Source: Rhodopseudomonas infernalis (GTDB lineage: Bacteria; Pseudomonadota; Alphaproteobacteria; Rhizobiales; Xanthobacteraceae). From it: a DNA stretch of 64,000 nt. Position numbers and translations under genes: made by a program. The notes below the pieces were generated by a model. It was not told the DNA's origin, did not search any database, and was given only the letters and a program-made list of their open reading frames with translations. Below, in pieces: positions 10,404 through 19,557 of the stretch; positions within the stretch are counted from its first letter, which is position 1, and every line of letters starts with the position of its first letter. The stretch lies in contig NZ_JAJNAL010000016.1 in NCBI RefSeq assembly GCF_022271405.1, positions 1 through 64,000 on the forward strand, in the 5' to 3' direction.

Positions 10404-10423
10404 TATTCTCATTACGAGCAAAT
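10404..10423 (-). promoter_or_regulatory. Operator-like palindrome 2 upstream of nadA (candidate NadQ site)
   Basis: TATTCTCATTACGAGCAAAT shares the CTCA-n-TA-n-GAGCA core with site 1 at 10293-10312; the two are 111 bp apart from start to start. Both lie in an A/T-richer stretch of the nadA / acrylyl-CoA reductase intergenic region, so regulation of either gene is possible; nadA is the more likely target. Confidence 0.5.
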
Positions 10424-10587
10424 CTAATATAGCATGAGGTTTAGGGTTCCGCCAGTGCCCCAATGGATGAACTGGGCAGAGAAAAACCGCGCATCTGCAT
10501 CGCTGCACCGCAACGCGATCTTTACAGCAGGGCGCTGCTTTCTCTAACTCTGACCGCGAGCAGGAAGAACAATCCAAGGGGAGCGAC

Positions 10588-11574
10588 ATGGCGACGTTCA
10601 AGGCGATCCGCATCGACAAGGCGGAGAAGGGCACCACCGCAGCGCTGGCGCAGTTCGACGAAGCCGAGCTGATGGAGGGTGACGTCACCGTCGCGGTCGA
10701 GTGGTCGACCGTGAACTACAAAGACGGTCTCGCGGTGACAGGAAAGTCGCCGGTGGTCCGCCGCTTCCCGATGATCGCCGGCATCGACTTCGCCGGCACG
10801 GTGCTCGAGTCCAGCCATCCGTCGTGGAAGGCCGGCGACAAGGTCGTGTGCAACGGCTGGGGCATGGGCGAGACGCATCTCGGCGCCTACGCCGAGAAGG
10901 CGCGGGTGAAAGGCGACTGGCTGGTGCGGCTGCCGGACGGCCTCAGCGCGCGGCAGGCGATGGCGGTCGGCACCGCCGGCTACACCGCGATGCTCAGCGT
11001 GCTGGCGCTCGAGAAGCACGGCCTGACGCCCAAGGACGGCCCGGTGGTGGTCACCGGCGCGGCCGGCGGCGTCGGCTCGGTGGCGATCGCGCTGTTGTCC
11101 AAGCTCGGCTATCAGGTGATCGCCTCGACCGGGCGCACTTCGGAAGAGGCCTATCTGCGCGAGCTCGGCGCCTCTGAGATCATCGACCGCAACGAACTGT
11201 CCGCCCCCGGCAAGCCGCTCGGCAAGGAGCGCTGGGCCGGCGGCATCGACAGCGTCGGCTCGACCACGCTGGCCAATCTGCTGGCGATGACCAAGTATCG
11301 CGGCGCGATCGCGGCCTGCGGTCTGGCAGGCGGCATGGACCTGCCGGCGTCGGTGGCGCCGTTCATTTTGCGCGGAGTGTGTCTTTACGGCATCGACTCG
11401 GTGATGTGCCCGCTGCCGAACCGTCAGCAGGCCTGGAGCCGGCTCGCGACCGACCTGGATCCCGCAAAACTCGAACAGATGACCCAGGAAATCGGCCTCG
11501 ACCAGGTGATCGACACCGGCGCCAAGGTTCTGGCCGGCCAGGTCCGCGGTCGAATCGTGGTGAAAATTGCGTAG
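10588..11574 (+). CDS. acuI: Acrylyl-CoA reductase (NADPH), YhdH/AcuI-type MDR oxidoreductase
   Basis: Medium-chain reductase of the YhdH/AcuI group, which reduces acrylyl-CoA to propionyl-CoA with NADPH and protects against toxic acrylyl intermediates. Seen: the GroES-like N-terminal half with NYKDGL and GIDFAGTV, no catalytic zinc ligand pattern, and a Rossmann segment [15 protein letters not shown] near residues 152-166. The C-terminal IRGRIVVKI-like ending (VRGRIVVKI) is typical. At 328 residues it is full length, with an AAGGGG-type ribosome site before the ATG. Transcribed away from nadA. The exact substrate is inferred from the family. Confidence 0.85.
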   Translation: MATFKAIRIDKAEKGTTAALAQFDEAELMEGDVTVAVEWSTVNYKDGLAVTGKSPVVRRFPMIAGIDFAGTVLESSHPSWKAGDKVVCNGWGMGETHLGAYAEKARVKGDWLVRLPDGLSARQAMAVGTAGYTAMLSVLALEKHGLTPKDGPVVVTGAAGGVGSVAIALLSKLGYQVIASTGRTSEEAYLRELGASEIIDRNELSAPGKPLGKERWAGGIDSVGSTTLANLLAMTKYRGAIAACGLAGGMDLPASVAPFILRGVCLYGIDSVMCPLPNRQQAWSRLATDLDPAKLEQMTQEIGLDQVIDTGAKVLAGQVRGRIVVKIA

Positions 11575-11672
11575 CGTTCAGACTTTACCAACCAAGCTGC
11601 GCCAATGTTGCCGCAGTTTGTATGGTAAGGAGCGGGTTAACGAATGAATCCCGCGCCAGTAGGAGTTCAGGC

Positions 11673-12251
11673 ATGTTCGTGCGTTTCGTCTACGGAGCCC
11701 TGATGGCTGGCGCCACCGTTCTGCCGGCAATGGCAGGATCGATGAACGCGGACGAAGCGCGAAAGTTTGTCTCCGGCAAGGTGTTCGCCTTCACCTGCTT
11801 CGACGGCACCCGCGGCGCCGGGCGCGTATTTGACGACGGCGGCGCCGCCGGCTCGGTGCAGTTCTCCGGCTCCGGTCCGAACCGCTTTCTGCGGCTGCCG
11901 GGCAACACGCTGCAGGTGCGCGGCCAGGCGATCTGCGCGTCGATCAAGGGTATCCCGTTCGATCCCTGCTTCAATCTCGACAAGACCAGCGAGCGCAGCT
12001 TCCGCGGCTCGGTGTCGGGCATGGGCTTCGCCTATTGCGACTTCCGCCATCAGGGCACGGGCCAGATGATGATGGCCCGCGCGCTCGCTCGCCAGCCACG
12101 CGCCCCGCGTCCCGCCCGCTCGGCCGACGCCACGCCGAAGGAGGTCGTCGCCAGCGTCCCGACGCCGCGCGTCGAAGCCACCCGCCTCGAGGCGCCGAAG
12201 GAATCCGCGAAGGTCGAAGCAGCGCCAGAACTGCGCCGCTCGACGGACTGA
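11673..12251 (+). CDS. Hypothetical secreted protein
   Basis: 192 residues. The ATG at 11673 is preceded by AGGAG at 11661-11665 and begins a clear signal peptide (cleavage likely after AMA, about residue 21); the longer reading frame upstream overlaps acuI and is not needed. The mature part has four cysteines (in FTCFDG, ICAS, FDPCF and YCDF), suggesting disulfides in the periplasm. The last ~55 residues are Pro/Ala/Lys/Glu-rich and look disordered. I do not recognise the family. It is followed by the palindromic element at 12303-12392. Confidence 0.7.
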   Translation: MFVRFVYGALMAGATVLPAMAGSMNADEARKFVSGKVFAFTCFDGTRGAGRVFDDGGAAGSVQFSGSGPNRFLRLPGNTLQVRGQAICASIKGIPFDPCFNLDKTSERSFRGSVSGMGFAYCDFRHQGTGQMMMARALARQPRAPRPARSADATPKEVVASVPTPRVEATRLEAPKESAKVEAAPELRRSTD

Positions 12252-12302
12252 GCAGCTAGGCTATCTGGTCGATCCTCATTATCTCTGTAGTGACGCTTAC
12301 TC

Positions 12303-12392
12303 CGTCATGGCCGGGCTTGTCCCGGCCATCCACGCCTTTGCTGCGTTTCCTTCAGCAAGGCGTGGATGCCCGGCGCAAGGCCGGGCATGACG
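12303..12392. repeat. Dispersed palindromic element, copy 2
   Basis: Bounded by CGTCATGG and CATGACG with the internal CATCCACGCCTT / AAGGCGTGGATG pair. Same family as 4619-4708 but inverted, and located between the convergent 3' ends of the secreted protein gene and the DUF2339 gene. Confidence 0.85.
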
Positions 12393-12438
12393 GGGAGAGG
12401 CTGCCGAGATATCGCAGGCTTGTTACTTCGCAGGCCCT

Positions 12439-15165
12439 TCACTCCGTCTGCATCTGCTGTGCCTGCGGCGACGGTCGTGACCGGAACAGGATGCGCTGAT
12501 AAAGCCAGCCGATCGCCACCAGCACCAGGCCCAATCCCATGAACGACAGTGCCCGGTACACGCCGGTCAGCGTCGACATGTCGATCAGGAAGGCCTTGCA
12601 GATGGTCAGTCCGATCACCACCGCGGACGCAAGACGCGCGCGTTGCGAGTCGAACATCAGGCCGGCGCCGAGCAGCAGCACGCCGCAGCCGAGCCAGGCC
12701 AGCGAGTAGGTGTATTGCTCGGCATCGCTGGTGTCGCCGATCGACAGCACCGGGCCTTGATACAGGCGGCGGATTTCCAGCGAGACGTACGCCAGCGCCA
12801 TCACCAGCGCGAGGCCGGCGAAGCCGTTGGCGTAGAACGGGCGACGCAGGCCGGCAACCGCATAGGACAGCAGCAGGGCCAGCAGCGCCGGGGCGGCGTA
12901 GGCGAGCAGCAACTGGTTCAGCACCACGCCGTTGATATGCGCGGACGCGAACAGCGGGTTCTCGAGCAGCAGCAATCCGCCGAGGCTGGCGAGTGCGGCG
13001 AACACCGCGAGCAGCACCGCGGCGACATTGTGCACGATGCTGCCGCTGCGCCGGCGCAGCCGCTCCAGCCCGATCGCCATCGCCAGCGCGACGCAGACCT
13101 GCAGGGCGACCTCGGTCAGCCCCGCGCTGTCGCGATACACGTCGCCGCCATTCACCGTGTGACGGATCTGCAGGAACGCGAGCAGCACCGTGAACAGGAT
13201 CGCGGCGGATTCCATCATCCGCAGCGGCACGTCGTCGCCGCGCTTGCGGAGCCAGAAGCTCCCCAGCCAGAACGCCGCCGCTGGCACGCCGTAGCCCCAC
13301 AGCAGCCAGTTGAAGATCGGCGTGGTCCCGACCGCGGCGCCGACGATGCGCGGCTCCCAGCCGATCCGCATCACTACGATCGCCGCGAGGATCGCGGCGA
13401 GCCAGCGCAGGAACGGAATCGGCCGCTGCAGCGAGATCCACGCCGTGCTGGCCGCCATCAGCGCCAGCGCGATCGTCAGCCAGCCCTTTTCCAACGCGAA
13501 GGTCAGCGCCAGCGCCAGCGCGCCGAGCGTGCCGGTGGCGTACAGCGCGGTCGAGATCGGAATTCCGGGCCGCGTGTCGCGTTTACTCAGCGCCTCGGTC
13601 GCCGCGCCGAACGCGGCAGCGATCAGCACGGCGACGATCGCGAACGGGATCGAGCGATCGAGATGTGCGATCCGCGCGTACAGCGCGATCAGCAGCGCCA
13701 GCGGCGCGAACACGCCGGCCGCAGCCCACACCACGGGGACGGCCGCATTGGCCGCGCGGCCCTGCGCAAGTAGTCCGGCGCCGCCGAAGCCGAGCGCGAA
13801 CAGTGCCGCAACGATCAGATGCGTGGTCACCGAGCCGGCGAGCGGATCGGCGTCGATGCCGGGCAGCGGCCCGCCTTGCAGCACAAGCAGATCGGGCGCG
13901 CTACGCACCACCCACAGCAGGAACACCAGCGCAGCCAGCACCGCTGCCCCGGCCACGGCCGCAGTTGCGGCGCTGGCGCGCCAGGCCACGCCGAGCGTCG
14001 CCGCAACCAGCAGCGCGAACACGATCATCGCGGCGTCGGAATGCGCGCTGTCGACGACGATCAGCGCCGCCGCGAGCAGGAAGGTCGCCAGCGATCCGGA
14101 CGAGATCGGCTCGATCCGGTCGTTGCCCAGCGACGGGCCGAACATGAAGTTACACACCACCAGCAGTACCGCGAGCGCGAAGCTGACGACGACGTGGAAG
14201 GCCGGCGGGGCCAACTGGCCGGGTGCGATGTCCAGCCCCGGCAGCGTCCAGAAGAACGCCAGCGCGATCGTGGTGACGGCAAGCCAGCGCCACAGCCGGA
14301 TCCGCGCCAGGCCGAACGAGGCCGCGGTGATCACCGCGAGATAGATGTACAGCGCCCAGTAGTCCGGCTTGTCGGACGACACCAGGATCGGCGTGACGAA
14401 GCCGGCGACGACGCCGAGCCCGGCCAGGGCCGGGCCGTGCAGCAGCGCGGCGGCCAGCGTGCCGAGCGCGACCAGTCCGAGCAGGATGAAGGCGCTGGCC
14501 GGCGCGAGGAAATCGTACAGCGCGTAGGCGGCGTAGACGGTGGCGAACGCCACCGCGGTGCCGGCCGCGGTGAGGATCGCCGGAATGTTGGCGATCGGCA
14601 GCGCGCGGATGTTGGAGATGTCTTCCTTGCGCCGGGTCCATTCACCGGCAGCGAGCAGCGCCAGCGCGAACAGGCCGCCGAGCAGCACGCGCACGCCCGG
14701 GCCGAGCAGGCCCTGCTCGATCGAGTAGCGCACCATGAAGAAGCCGCCGAGCGCCAGCGTCAGGCCGCCGACCCACACCACCCAGCGCGTGCCGATGCGT
14801 TCTTCGAAACCGGGTTTGGCCACCGGCACTGCAGCAGCCTCGGGTGGCACGGACTCGGCTCGCGCAAAATCGGGTGGTACGGCATTTGCGGCCGGCTCTT
14901 CGCTGGCCGCGAGCGCGGGCTCGGCAGAATTCGCCATGGCGTCCGCGATCTCGTCAGATTGCAACTCGGGCGCAAGCGGCGCGTCGCTGGCGAGAGGTCG
15001 CTGCGCCGGCGCCGTAGCTGTGGCAGCACCCGGACGCTGCGCCAGCGGCTGGGTGGTGGCTTGCAACGCGTCGAGCCGCGCCTGCAGGACCAGCGAGCGG
15101 TTGTTGGCCTTACGCGCCAGCACCAAGGCGGCGATGGCGATGACGATCGACAGCAGTTCGAGCAT
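12439..15165 (-). CDS. DUF2339 multi-spanning membrane protein
   Basis: 908 residues. One N-terminal helix (LSIVIAIAALVLA) is followed by a basic segment and an Ala/Pro/Glu-rich linker to about residue 130, then by an unbroken series of more than 20 hydrophobic segments. The entry into the membrane domain, RIGTRWVVWVGGLTLALGGF, is characteristic of DUF2339. The family is widespread in proteobacteria and its function is unknown. Transport or envelope roles are guesses. The large frames on the opposite strand here are shadows of the strongly G/C-biased third positions. Confidence 0.85.
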   Translation of the reverse strand: MLELLSIVIAIAALVLARKANNRSLVLQARLDALQATTQPLAQRPGAATATAPAQRPLASDAPLAPELQSDEIADAMANSAEPALAASEEPAANAVPPDFARAESVPPEAAAVPVAKPGFEERIGTRWVVWVGGLTLALGGFFMVRYSIEQGLLGPGVRVLLGGLFALALLAAGEWTRRKEDISNIRALPIANIPAILTAAGTAVAFATVYAAYALYDFLAPASAFILLGLVALGTLAAALLHGPALAGLGVVAGFVTPILVSSDKPDYWALYIYLAVITAASFGLARIRLWRWLAVTTIALAFFWTLPGLDIAPGQLAPPAFHVVVSFALAVLLVVCNFMFGPSLGNDRIEPISSGSLATFLLAAALIVVDSAHSDAAMIVFALLVAATLGVAWRASAATAAVAGAAVLAALVFLLWVVRSAPDLLVLQGGPLPGIDADPLAGSVTTHLIVAALFALGFGGAGLLAQGRAANAAVPVVWAAAGVFAPLALLIALYARIAHLDRSIPFAIVAVLIAAAFGAATEALSKRDTRPGIPISTALYATGTLGALALALTFALEKGWLTIALALMAASTAWISLQRPIPFLRWLAAILAAIVVMRIGWEPRIVGAAVGTTPIFNWLLWGYGVPAAAFWLGSFWLRKRGDDVPLRMMESAAILFTVLLAFLQIRHTVNGGDVYRDSAGLTEVALQVCVALAMAIGLERLRRRSGSIVHNVAAVLLAVFAALASLGGLLLLENPLFASAHINGVVLNQLLLAYAAPALLALLLSYAVAGLRRPFYANGFAGLALVMALAYVSLEIRRLYQGPVLSIGDTSDAEQYTYSLAWLGCGVLLLGAGLMFDSQRARLASAVVIGLTICKAFLIDMSTLTGVYRALSFMGLGLVLVAIGWLYQRILFRSRPSPQAQQMQTE

Positions 15166-15219
15166 GGGATCTCCAGGCGACCGGCCCGGGTGGAGGGCTG
15201 TGCGCCGATGTTACAGGGT

Positions 15220-16224
15220 TCAGCGTCGGCCGCGCACGCGCAGGCCGGGGGCGGGGCGTTCCTGCAGTACTTCGCGGCGGAAGCGGAACAGCGCGGCGGG
15301 ACGTCCGCCTGTTCGTGTCGACATCTCCCCGGTTGGTTCGACCAGCGCGCCGGCTTCGACCAGCCGGCGGAAGTTCTGTTTGTGCAGATGCCGGCCGGAG
15401 ATGGCTTCGACGGTGTGCTGCAATTCCGTGAGGGTGAAATCCGCCGGCATTAGTTCGAACACCACCGGACGGTATTTCAACTTGGCCCGCAGCCGCGCGA
15501 TCGCGGTGGCCAGGATGCGGCGATGATCGAACCGCATCGCAACGCCGAGCGGCGGCAGCTTGGCGCGCGCCAGCGCGGCCGGACGGCCGTCGCGCCGCGC
15601 CTCCTCGATCAGGCCGGCTTCGTAGAGCAGCTCGTAGCGGTCGAGCACGCGCTCCTCGTCCCACTGCGCGCCGTCGATGCCGAAATACAGCCGCACGCGG
15701 TCCCTGCGGGCGAGCGCACGCGCCGCGTCCGGCTGCTCGGTCTGCGCCGCCCAGGCGGTGAGTTCGGGCATGATGTCGCGTTCGATGATCTGCGGCCGGC
15801 TTTCGCGCCAGTCTTCCCAGGGAAAGAAGCGATACCAGGGCTCGAAGGTCGCGCCTGCTGCGCGCGAAGCGTTCTCGACCGCGCGGGTCAGCGCCAGATA
15901 GCCGATCGAGGCGACGTGGACGTCGGTGTCGCCGATCCGCGCGTGGCGGCCGCGGTCGCCGAAGGTGTACAGCTGCTCGACATAGCCGAGCCGCAGCCCG
16001 GTCTGCTCTTCGACCCATGCACGCAGGCCGATCTCCAGCGTGCGGTGCGAGATCGCGTCGAACGGGCCGTAGGGCAGGCCGATGCCGCTGCTGCCGCCGG
16101 ATGCCGTAAGGATCAGCGGCTCGTTGTTTTCGAGCGCAACGATCGCGGCGGTCAGTCCGATCTCGATCGGGATCGGTGGGCTGTCGCCAGCAGGCTTGCC
16201 GCTGCTCGACATCACGTCGCTCAT
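15220..16224 (-). CDS. nadQ: NAD biosynthesis regulator, NUDIX-like plus winged helix (NadQ type)
   Basis: 334 residues. The N-terminal ~170 are NUDIX-like but with a degenerate box (LRAWVEEQTGL where REUXEE would be expected), as in sensor rather than hydrolase domains. The C-terminal ~110 residues form a winged-helix DNA-binding region (FTLTELQHTVEAISG, then HKQNFRRLVEAG and RTGGRPAALFRF). This layout is that of alphaproteobacterial NadQ (COG4111), a repressor of NAD synthesis analogous to NrtR. I chose ATG 16224, 7 bp after the stop of the phosphatase gene, rather than the TTG at 16245 that overlaps it. nadABC lies 5 kb away with two shared palindromes upstream. Confidence 0.75.
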   Translation of the reverse strand: MSDVMSSSGKPAGDSPPIPIEIGLTAAIVALENNEPLILTASGGSSGIGLPYGPFDAISHRTLEIGLRAWVEEQTGLRLGYVEQLYTFGDRGRHARIGDTDVHVASIGYLALTRAVENASRAAGATFEPWYRFFPWEDWRESRPQIIERDIMPELTAWAAQTEQPDAARALARRDRVRLYFGIDGAQWDEERVLDRYELLYEAGLIEEARRDGRPAALARAKLPPLGVAMRFDHRRILATAIARLRAKLKYRPVVFELMPADFTLTELQHTVEAISGRHLHKQNFRRLVEAGALVEPTGEMSTRTGGRPAALFRFRREVLQERPAPGLRVRGRR

Positions 16225-16231
16225 GCGGTCG

Positions 16232-16738
16232 TCATTCGAGGTCAACGCGGAACGGCTGGCCCTCGACGCCGAGATTGCCCGGACCCATCGCGTCGAGCGC
16301 CCGCAGCATGCGGCCCTCGCGGCCGAGCGCGCGGTCGGCGAGCGTGACGATCCGCCGGTTCGGGAAGGCGCTCGGCGAAGCGTCGCGGATCTGCTGCGCG
16401 ATCACCATCTCGTCGCGATGCGGATTGAGCGCGCAGGCGGCGGCGAAGGCGCTCGCGGTCGAGCGGCTGATGCCCGCATAGCAATGGACCACCAGCGGCG
16501 CCGCGCGGTCCCAGCCGCGCACGAAGTTCAGCAAGTCGGCGACATGGGATTCGTTGGGTGCAACGAAGCCATCCATGTCCTCGATGATATCATCCATCGA
16601 GATGCGCAGGTGGTTGACCTCGAGTACCGAAGCGGGGCGCTGCACCTGGTCGACGTTGGCCATCACCGACAGGATATGGCTGGCGCCGGTCGCCGCGACG
16701 GTCGGGTGCAGGGCTGCAAGCGAGCAGACGTGAATCAT
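16232..16738 (-). CDS. Protein tyrosine phosphatase-family protein
   Basis: 168 residues from the ATG at 16738, which has GGAAGG just upstream; the longer frame is not needed. The phosphatase loop HCYAGISRS (Cys-x5-Arg followed by Ser) is near residue 93, in a small dual-specificity-like phosphatase fold. An upstream Asp in the DDIIEDMDG stretch may be the general acid region. It lies directly before nadQ (7 bp gap), so the two are probably co-transcribed. The substrate is unknown. Confidence 0.8.
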   Translation of the reverse strand: MIHVCSLAALHPTVAATGASHILSVMANVDQVQRPASVLEVNHLRISMDDIIEDMDGFVAPNESHVADLLNFVRGWDRAAPLVVHCYAGISRSTASAFAAACALNPHRDEMVIAQQIRDASPSAFPNRRIVTLADRALGREGRMLRALDAMGPGNLGVEGQPFRVDLE

Positions 16739-16866
16739 GGAGCCTTCCGAAGTTGCGGCCGATCTTAATCCTGCGCCGGGGGTGGTGAAAGCGCGATGAC
16801 GCGAGCGGTTGTCCTCTGTGGAACACCGCGGCGGAGGCAACCCGGCCGGGCCGCGCCGGTTCGGCG

Positions 16867-17493
16867 TCACCCGGGGGCTGCCCCGGCTTTGTTACATAGC
16901 GCCTCGAACCGCGCCAGGAACCGCTTTTCGGCCTTTCCGGCCGACCACGGCGTCAGGTAATCGTCCTGCATGGTGGCCGGCAGCCCTGGGTCGCTGCCGA
17001 ACAATCGCTTCGCCTCCGCTTTGGTGAAACCGGCGAGGCAAGTTGCCTCGAGATAGGCCGCGCCGCGATCTGCGGCCTTGATCTGGCGTTCGAGCTTTTC
17101 GTCGAGTTCGGCCGGCAGCCCGAAGCGAACATGGATCGCGCCCAGCAATCGCTTCTCGACGCTCTTGTAGGACGCGCCGATCACCGCCTTGAAGGGCGAG
17201 ATCATGTCGCCGATGACGTATTCGGGCGCGTCGTGCAGCAGTGCGGCAAGGCGCAGCCGTCCGTCGACCCGCGGATTCTTTTCGCGCATCACCGCCTCGA
17301 CCAGCAGCGTGTGCTGCGCCACAGAGAAGATATGCGTGCCGCTGGTCTGGCCGTTCCACCGCGCGACGCGGGCGAGCCCGTGGGCAATGTCGGCGACCTC
17401 GACATCGAGCGGCGAGGGGTCGAGCAGATCGAGCCGGCGGCCCGACAGCATCCGCTGCCAGACCCGTTCTTTTAAGGATTTGTTAGCAGTCAT
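16867..17493 (-). CDS. HD-domain hydrolase, YfbR-like
   Basis: 208 residues from ATG 17493; upstream codons in the same frame lack conservation-like content. Metal-binding HD pattern: HIFSVAQH near residue 52, LLHDAPEY near 86, and AADRGAAYLEA near 137. This is the arrangement of YfbR-type 5'-deoxynucleotidases and related HD phosphohydrolases. A nucleotidase activity is therefore likely but not certain. It ends about 130 bp before the phosphatase start on the same strand. Confidence 0.75.
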   Translation of the reverse strand: MTANKSLKERVWQRMLSGRRLDLLDPSPLDVEVADIAHGLARVARWNGQTSGTHIFSVAQHTLLVEAVMREKNPRVDGRLRLAALLHDAPEYVIGDMISPFKAVIGASYKSVEKRLLGAIHVRFGLPAELDEKLERQIKAADRGAAYLEATCLAGFTKAEAKRLFGSDPGLPATMQDDYLTPWSAGKAEKRFLARFEALCNKAGAAPG

Positions 17494-17671
17494 GGCGATG
17501 CGATGGCGAAGATCCGGCTGTGGTGCGCACGGGCTGCGAGGCGACAACACGTTGACTGCCATATAGGCAGCCTTGCCCGAACTAAGCCACCGTCTCGGCC
17601 CAGTTCTGCACGATCCCGTGACTACGCTCGCGCCGTGCTGGTGGGCGTTAAGCGTACGATAGGGGGAAGCC

Positions 17672-17872
17672 ATGGAAATGACCGGTCGCCGCGAGGCGGA
17701 ACGATCACGGGCCGAGGACGGGTCCCGTCAGGCTGTCACCGAAGCATCGGTGCACCATGCGGAGCAGTATGATTCGCACGTGCAGGATCTGCAGCAGGAA
17801 AACGAATCGCTGCGGGAACTGATCGTCAGCCTGTCGGAGCTGGTGATCAAGCGGGTCGCCGAGCGGCGCTGA
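17672..17872 (+). CDS. Small coiled-coil hypothetical protein
   Basis: 66 residues, starting at ATG 17672 after a strong AGGGGGAA ribosome site. The N-terminal half is charged and low in hydrophobics. The C-terminal half (about 38-63, with LQQENESLRELI and SELVIKR) has heptad spacing that fits a short coiled coil. It diverges from the HD gene and its 3' end overlaps the end of tag by 26 bp. No family recognised. Confidence 0.6.
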   Translation: MEMTGRREAERSRAEDGSRQAVTEASVHHAEQYDSHVQDLQQENESLRELIVSLSELVIKRVAERR

Positions 17873-18518
17873 GGCGGCTCGTTGAACGTGTCGGCGCCGC
17901 AGAACGCCGCGCCGGCTTGGTCATCTGCCCGCACCGCGCGTGGCAGTGACAGTCGACCAGATGATCGTTGACCATGCCGACCGCCTGCATGAAGGCGTAT
18001 ACGATCGTCGGTCCGACGAATTTGAATCCGCGCGCGGCTAAGTCCTTCGAAATCTTCACCGACAGCGGCGTCGAGGCGGGCACGCCCGCGGTGGTCTTGA
18101 AGCTGTTGACCTTCGGCGCGCCGCCGACGAAGTCCCACAGCAGCTTCGAGAAGCCGGGGCCTTCGTCCTGAATTTTCAGCCAGGCTTTGGCGCTGCCGAT
18201 CGCGCCTTCGATTTTCGCGCGGTTGCGTACGATGCCGACGTCGTTCATCAGCTCTGCAATCTTGTCGGCGTCGTAGCGGGCGATCTTGGCCGGATCGAAA
18301 TCGTCGAACGCGCGGCGGAAGTTATCGCGTTTGCGCAGAATGGTGATCCACGACAGACCGGCCTGAAACCCGTCGAGGATCAGCTTCTCGAACAGCGCAC
18401 GATCATCGTATTCGGGCACCCCCCATTCGGTGTCGTGATAGGCCACGTAGAGCGGATCGTCGCCCGGCCACGGGCAGCGAACGACGCCATCGGCGCCGGT
18501 GTGCGGTCCGCGGCTCAT
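17847..18518 (-). CDS. tag: DNA-3-methyladenine glycosylase I
   Basis: Removes 3-methyladenine from DNA in base excision repair. 223 residues. Seen: RCPWPGDD near the N-terminus, the HDTEWG motif, the helix-hairpin-helix-like region FEKLILDGFQAGLSW, and a C-terminal HCHARC cluster that with Cys15 and the early His would bind zinc as in E. coli TagI. The C-terminal ~25 residues are a basic, Ser/Arg-rich tail. Its start overlaps the stop of ygfZ by 4 bp, so the two form an operon. Confidence 0.93.
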   Translation of the reverse strand: MSRGPHTGADGVVRCPWPGDDPLYVAYHDTEWGVPEYDDRALFEKLILDGFQAGLSWITILRKRDNFRRAFDDFDPAKIARYDADKIAELMNDVGIVRNRAKIEGAIGSAKAWLKIQDEGPGFSKLLWDFVGGAPKVNSFKTTAGVPASTPLSVKISKDLAARGFKFVGPTIVYAFMQAVGMVNDHLVDCHCHARCGQMTKPARRSAAPTRSTSRLSAARRPA

Positions 18519-19396
18519 GTGCCGGTCCTGCGCTGCGTCGGAATGAGGTCGTCCGGATCGGCGATGGTCAGCGCCACGCCGGGTGCGCCGAGCGGCAACC
18601 CGGCAGCGCGCGCTTCGGCAACGCGGTCGATTCGTAGCAGCGCAAGCCCGCGGCCTTCCGCCGACGAGCCCATGATGCCAACACTCTTCTCACCGGCCAT
18701 GATGTCGCTGCCGGGCTGCGGCGCGGCGCCCTCGAAGGTGACGCGCACGATCCGGGTCCGCGCGGTTCCGCGATGGTGCATCCGCGACACCACCTCCTGG
18801 CCGATATAGCAACCCTTGGTGAAATCGACGCCGTGCAGCCGGTCCATATTGGCCTCATGCGGAAAAGCGTCCGCATAGCCGAAATCGATGCCGCCGGTCG
18901 GCACGCCGCAGGCGATTCGATGAGCGTCGTACTGCTCCGTGGCCACCACCGTCGCACCGAGCGCTTCCGCGGTTGCCGGCGCCAGCAGTTCCGGCACGAT
19001 GATCCGCCAGCCTAGCTGATCGGCGCGGGGATCGGCAAAGCCCATCTCCGGCGGCTGCGCTGGCGCGCCGTCCCACAGCGCCAGCACGCCGAGCCGGTCG
19101 GACAGGTTCTCGATCAACGCCTTGGCGCGCAGCTTGTAGAATTTCAGCTTGGTGGCCAGCGGCTCGGCCAGCGCCTTCGGGCAGTCCAGCAGGAAGCCGC
19201 CGTCGTCCTCGGCCGCCATTTCGGTGATGAAGAAGTCGGCGACGATCTTGCCCTGCGGCGTCAGCAGTGCGCCGAATCGTCCCTGCCCGGGAACGAGCTT
19301 GGTCAGATCGGTGGTGACCAGGCCGTTGAGCAGGTGCCGCGCGTCGGGACCGCTGATCTTGATCACGCCGCGATCGGGGAGAAATGTCGCCTTCAT
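18515..19396 (-). CDS. ygfZ: Folate-binding YgfZ/CAF17-like protein
   Basis: 293 residues. Tetrahydrofolate-binding protein related to the glycine-cleavage T protein that assists assembly or repair of Fe-S enzymes. The diagnostic motif KGCYIGQEVV lies near residue 194, and the GcvT-like fold is visible at the N-terminus (SGPDARHLLNGLVTTDL). Upstream of and overlapping tag; divergent from the dihydroorotase-like gene. Confidence 0.9.
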   Translation of the reverse strand: MKATFLPDRGVIKISGPDARHLLNGLVTTDLTKLVPGQGRFGALLTPQGKIVADFFITEMAAEDDGGFLLDCPKALAEPLATKLKFYKLRAKALIENLSDRLGVLALWDGAPAQPPEMGFADPRADQLGWRIIVPELLAPATAEALGATVVATEQYDAHRIACGVPTGGIDFGYADAFPHEANMDRLHGVDFTKGCYIGQEVVSRMHHRGTARTRIVRVTFEGAAPQPGSDIMAGEKSVGIMGSSAEGRGLALLRIDRVAEARAAGLPLGAPGVALTIADPDDLIPTQRRTGT

Positions 19397-19557
19397 TGAA
19401 ATTCCGGTCGGATTTGCTCGTTTAGCCGGTCAGGAACGAGCTTTGCGCAGGCGTCCGCTCCGGCTATGACTGCCCAAGGTAAGCGGCCAAGCTTGGCGCA
19501 ACAAGGCTTATGCAACAAGCCGTGCACAAGCGTCCCGCCGAGACACTTCGAGGAACC

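Noticed and set aside
13819-15453. 544-codon frame opposite the DUF2339 gene
   Set aside because: Same compositional shadow; the DUF2339 frame has clear membrane helices and a start.
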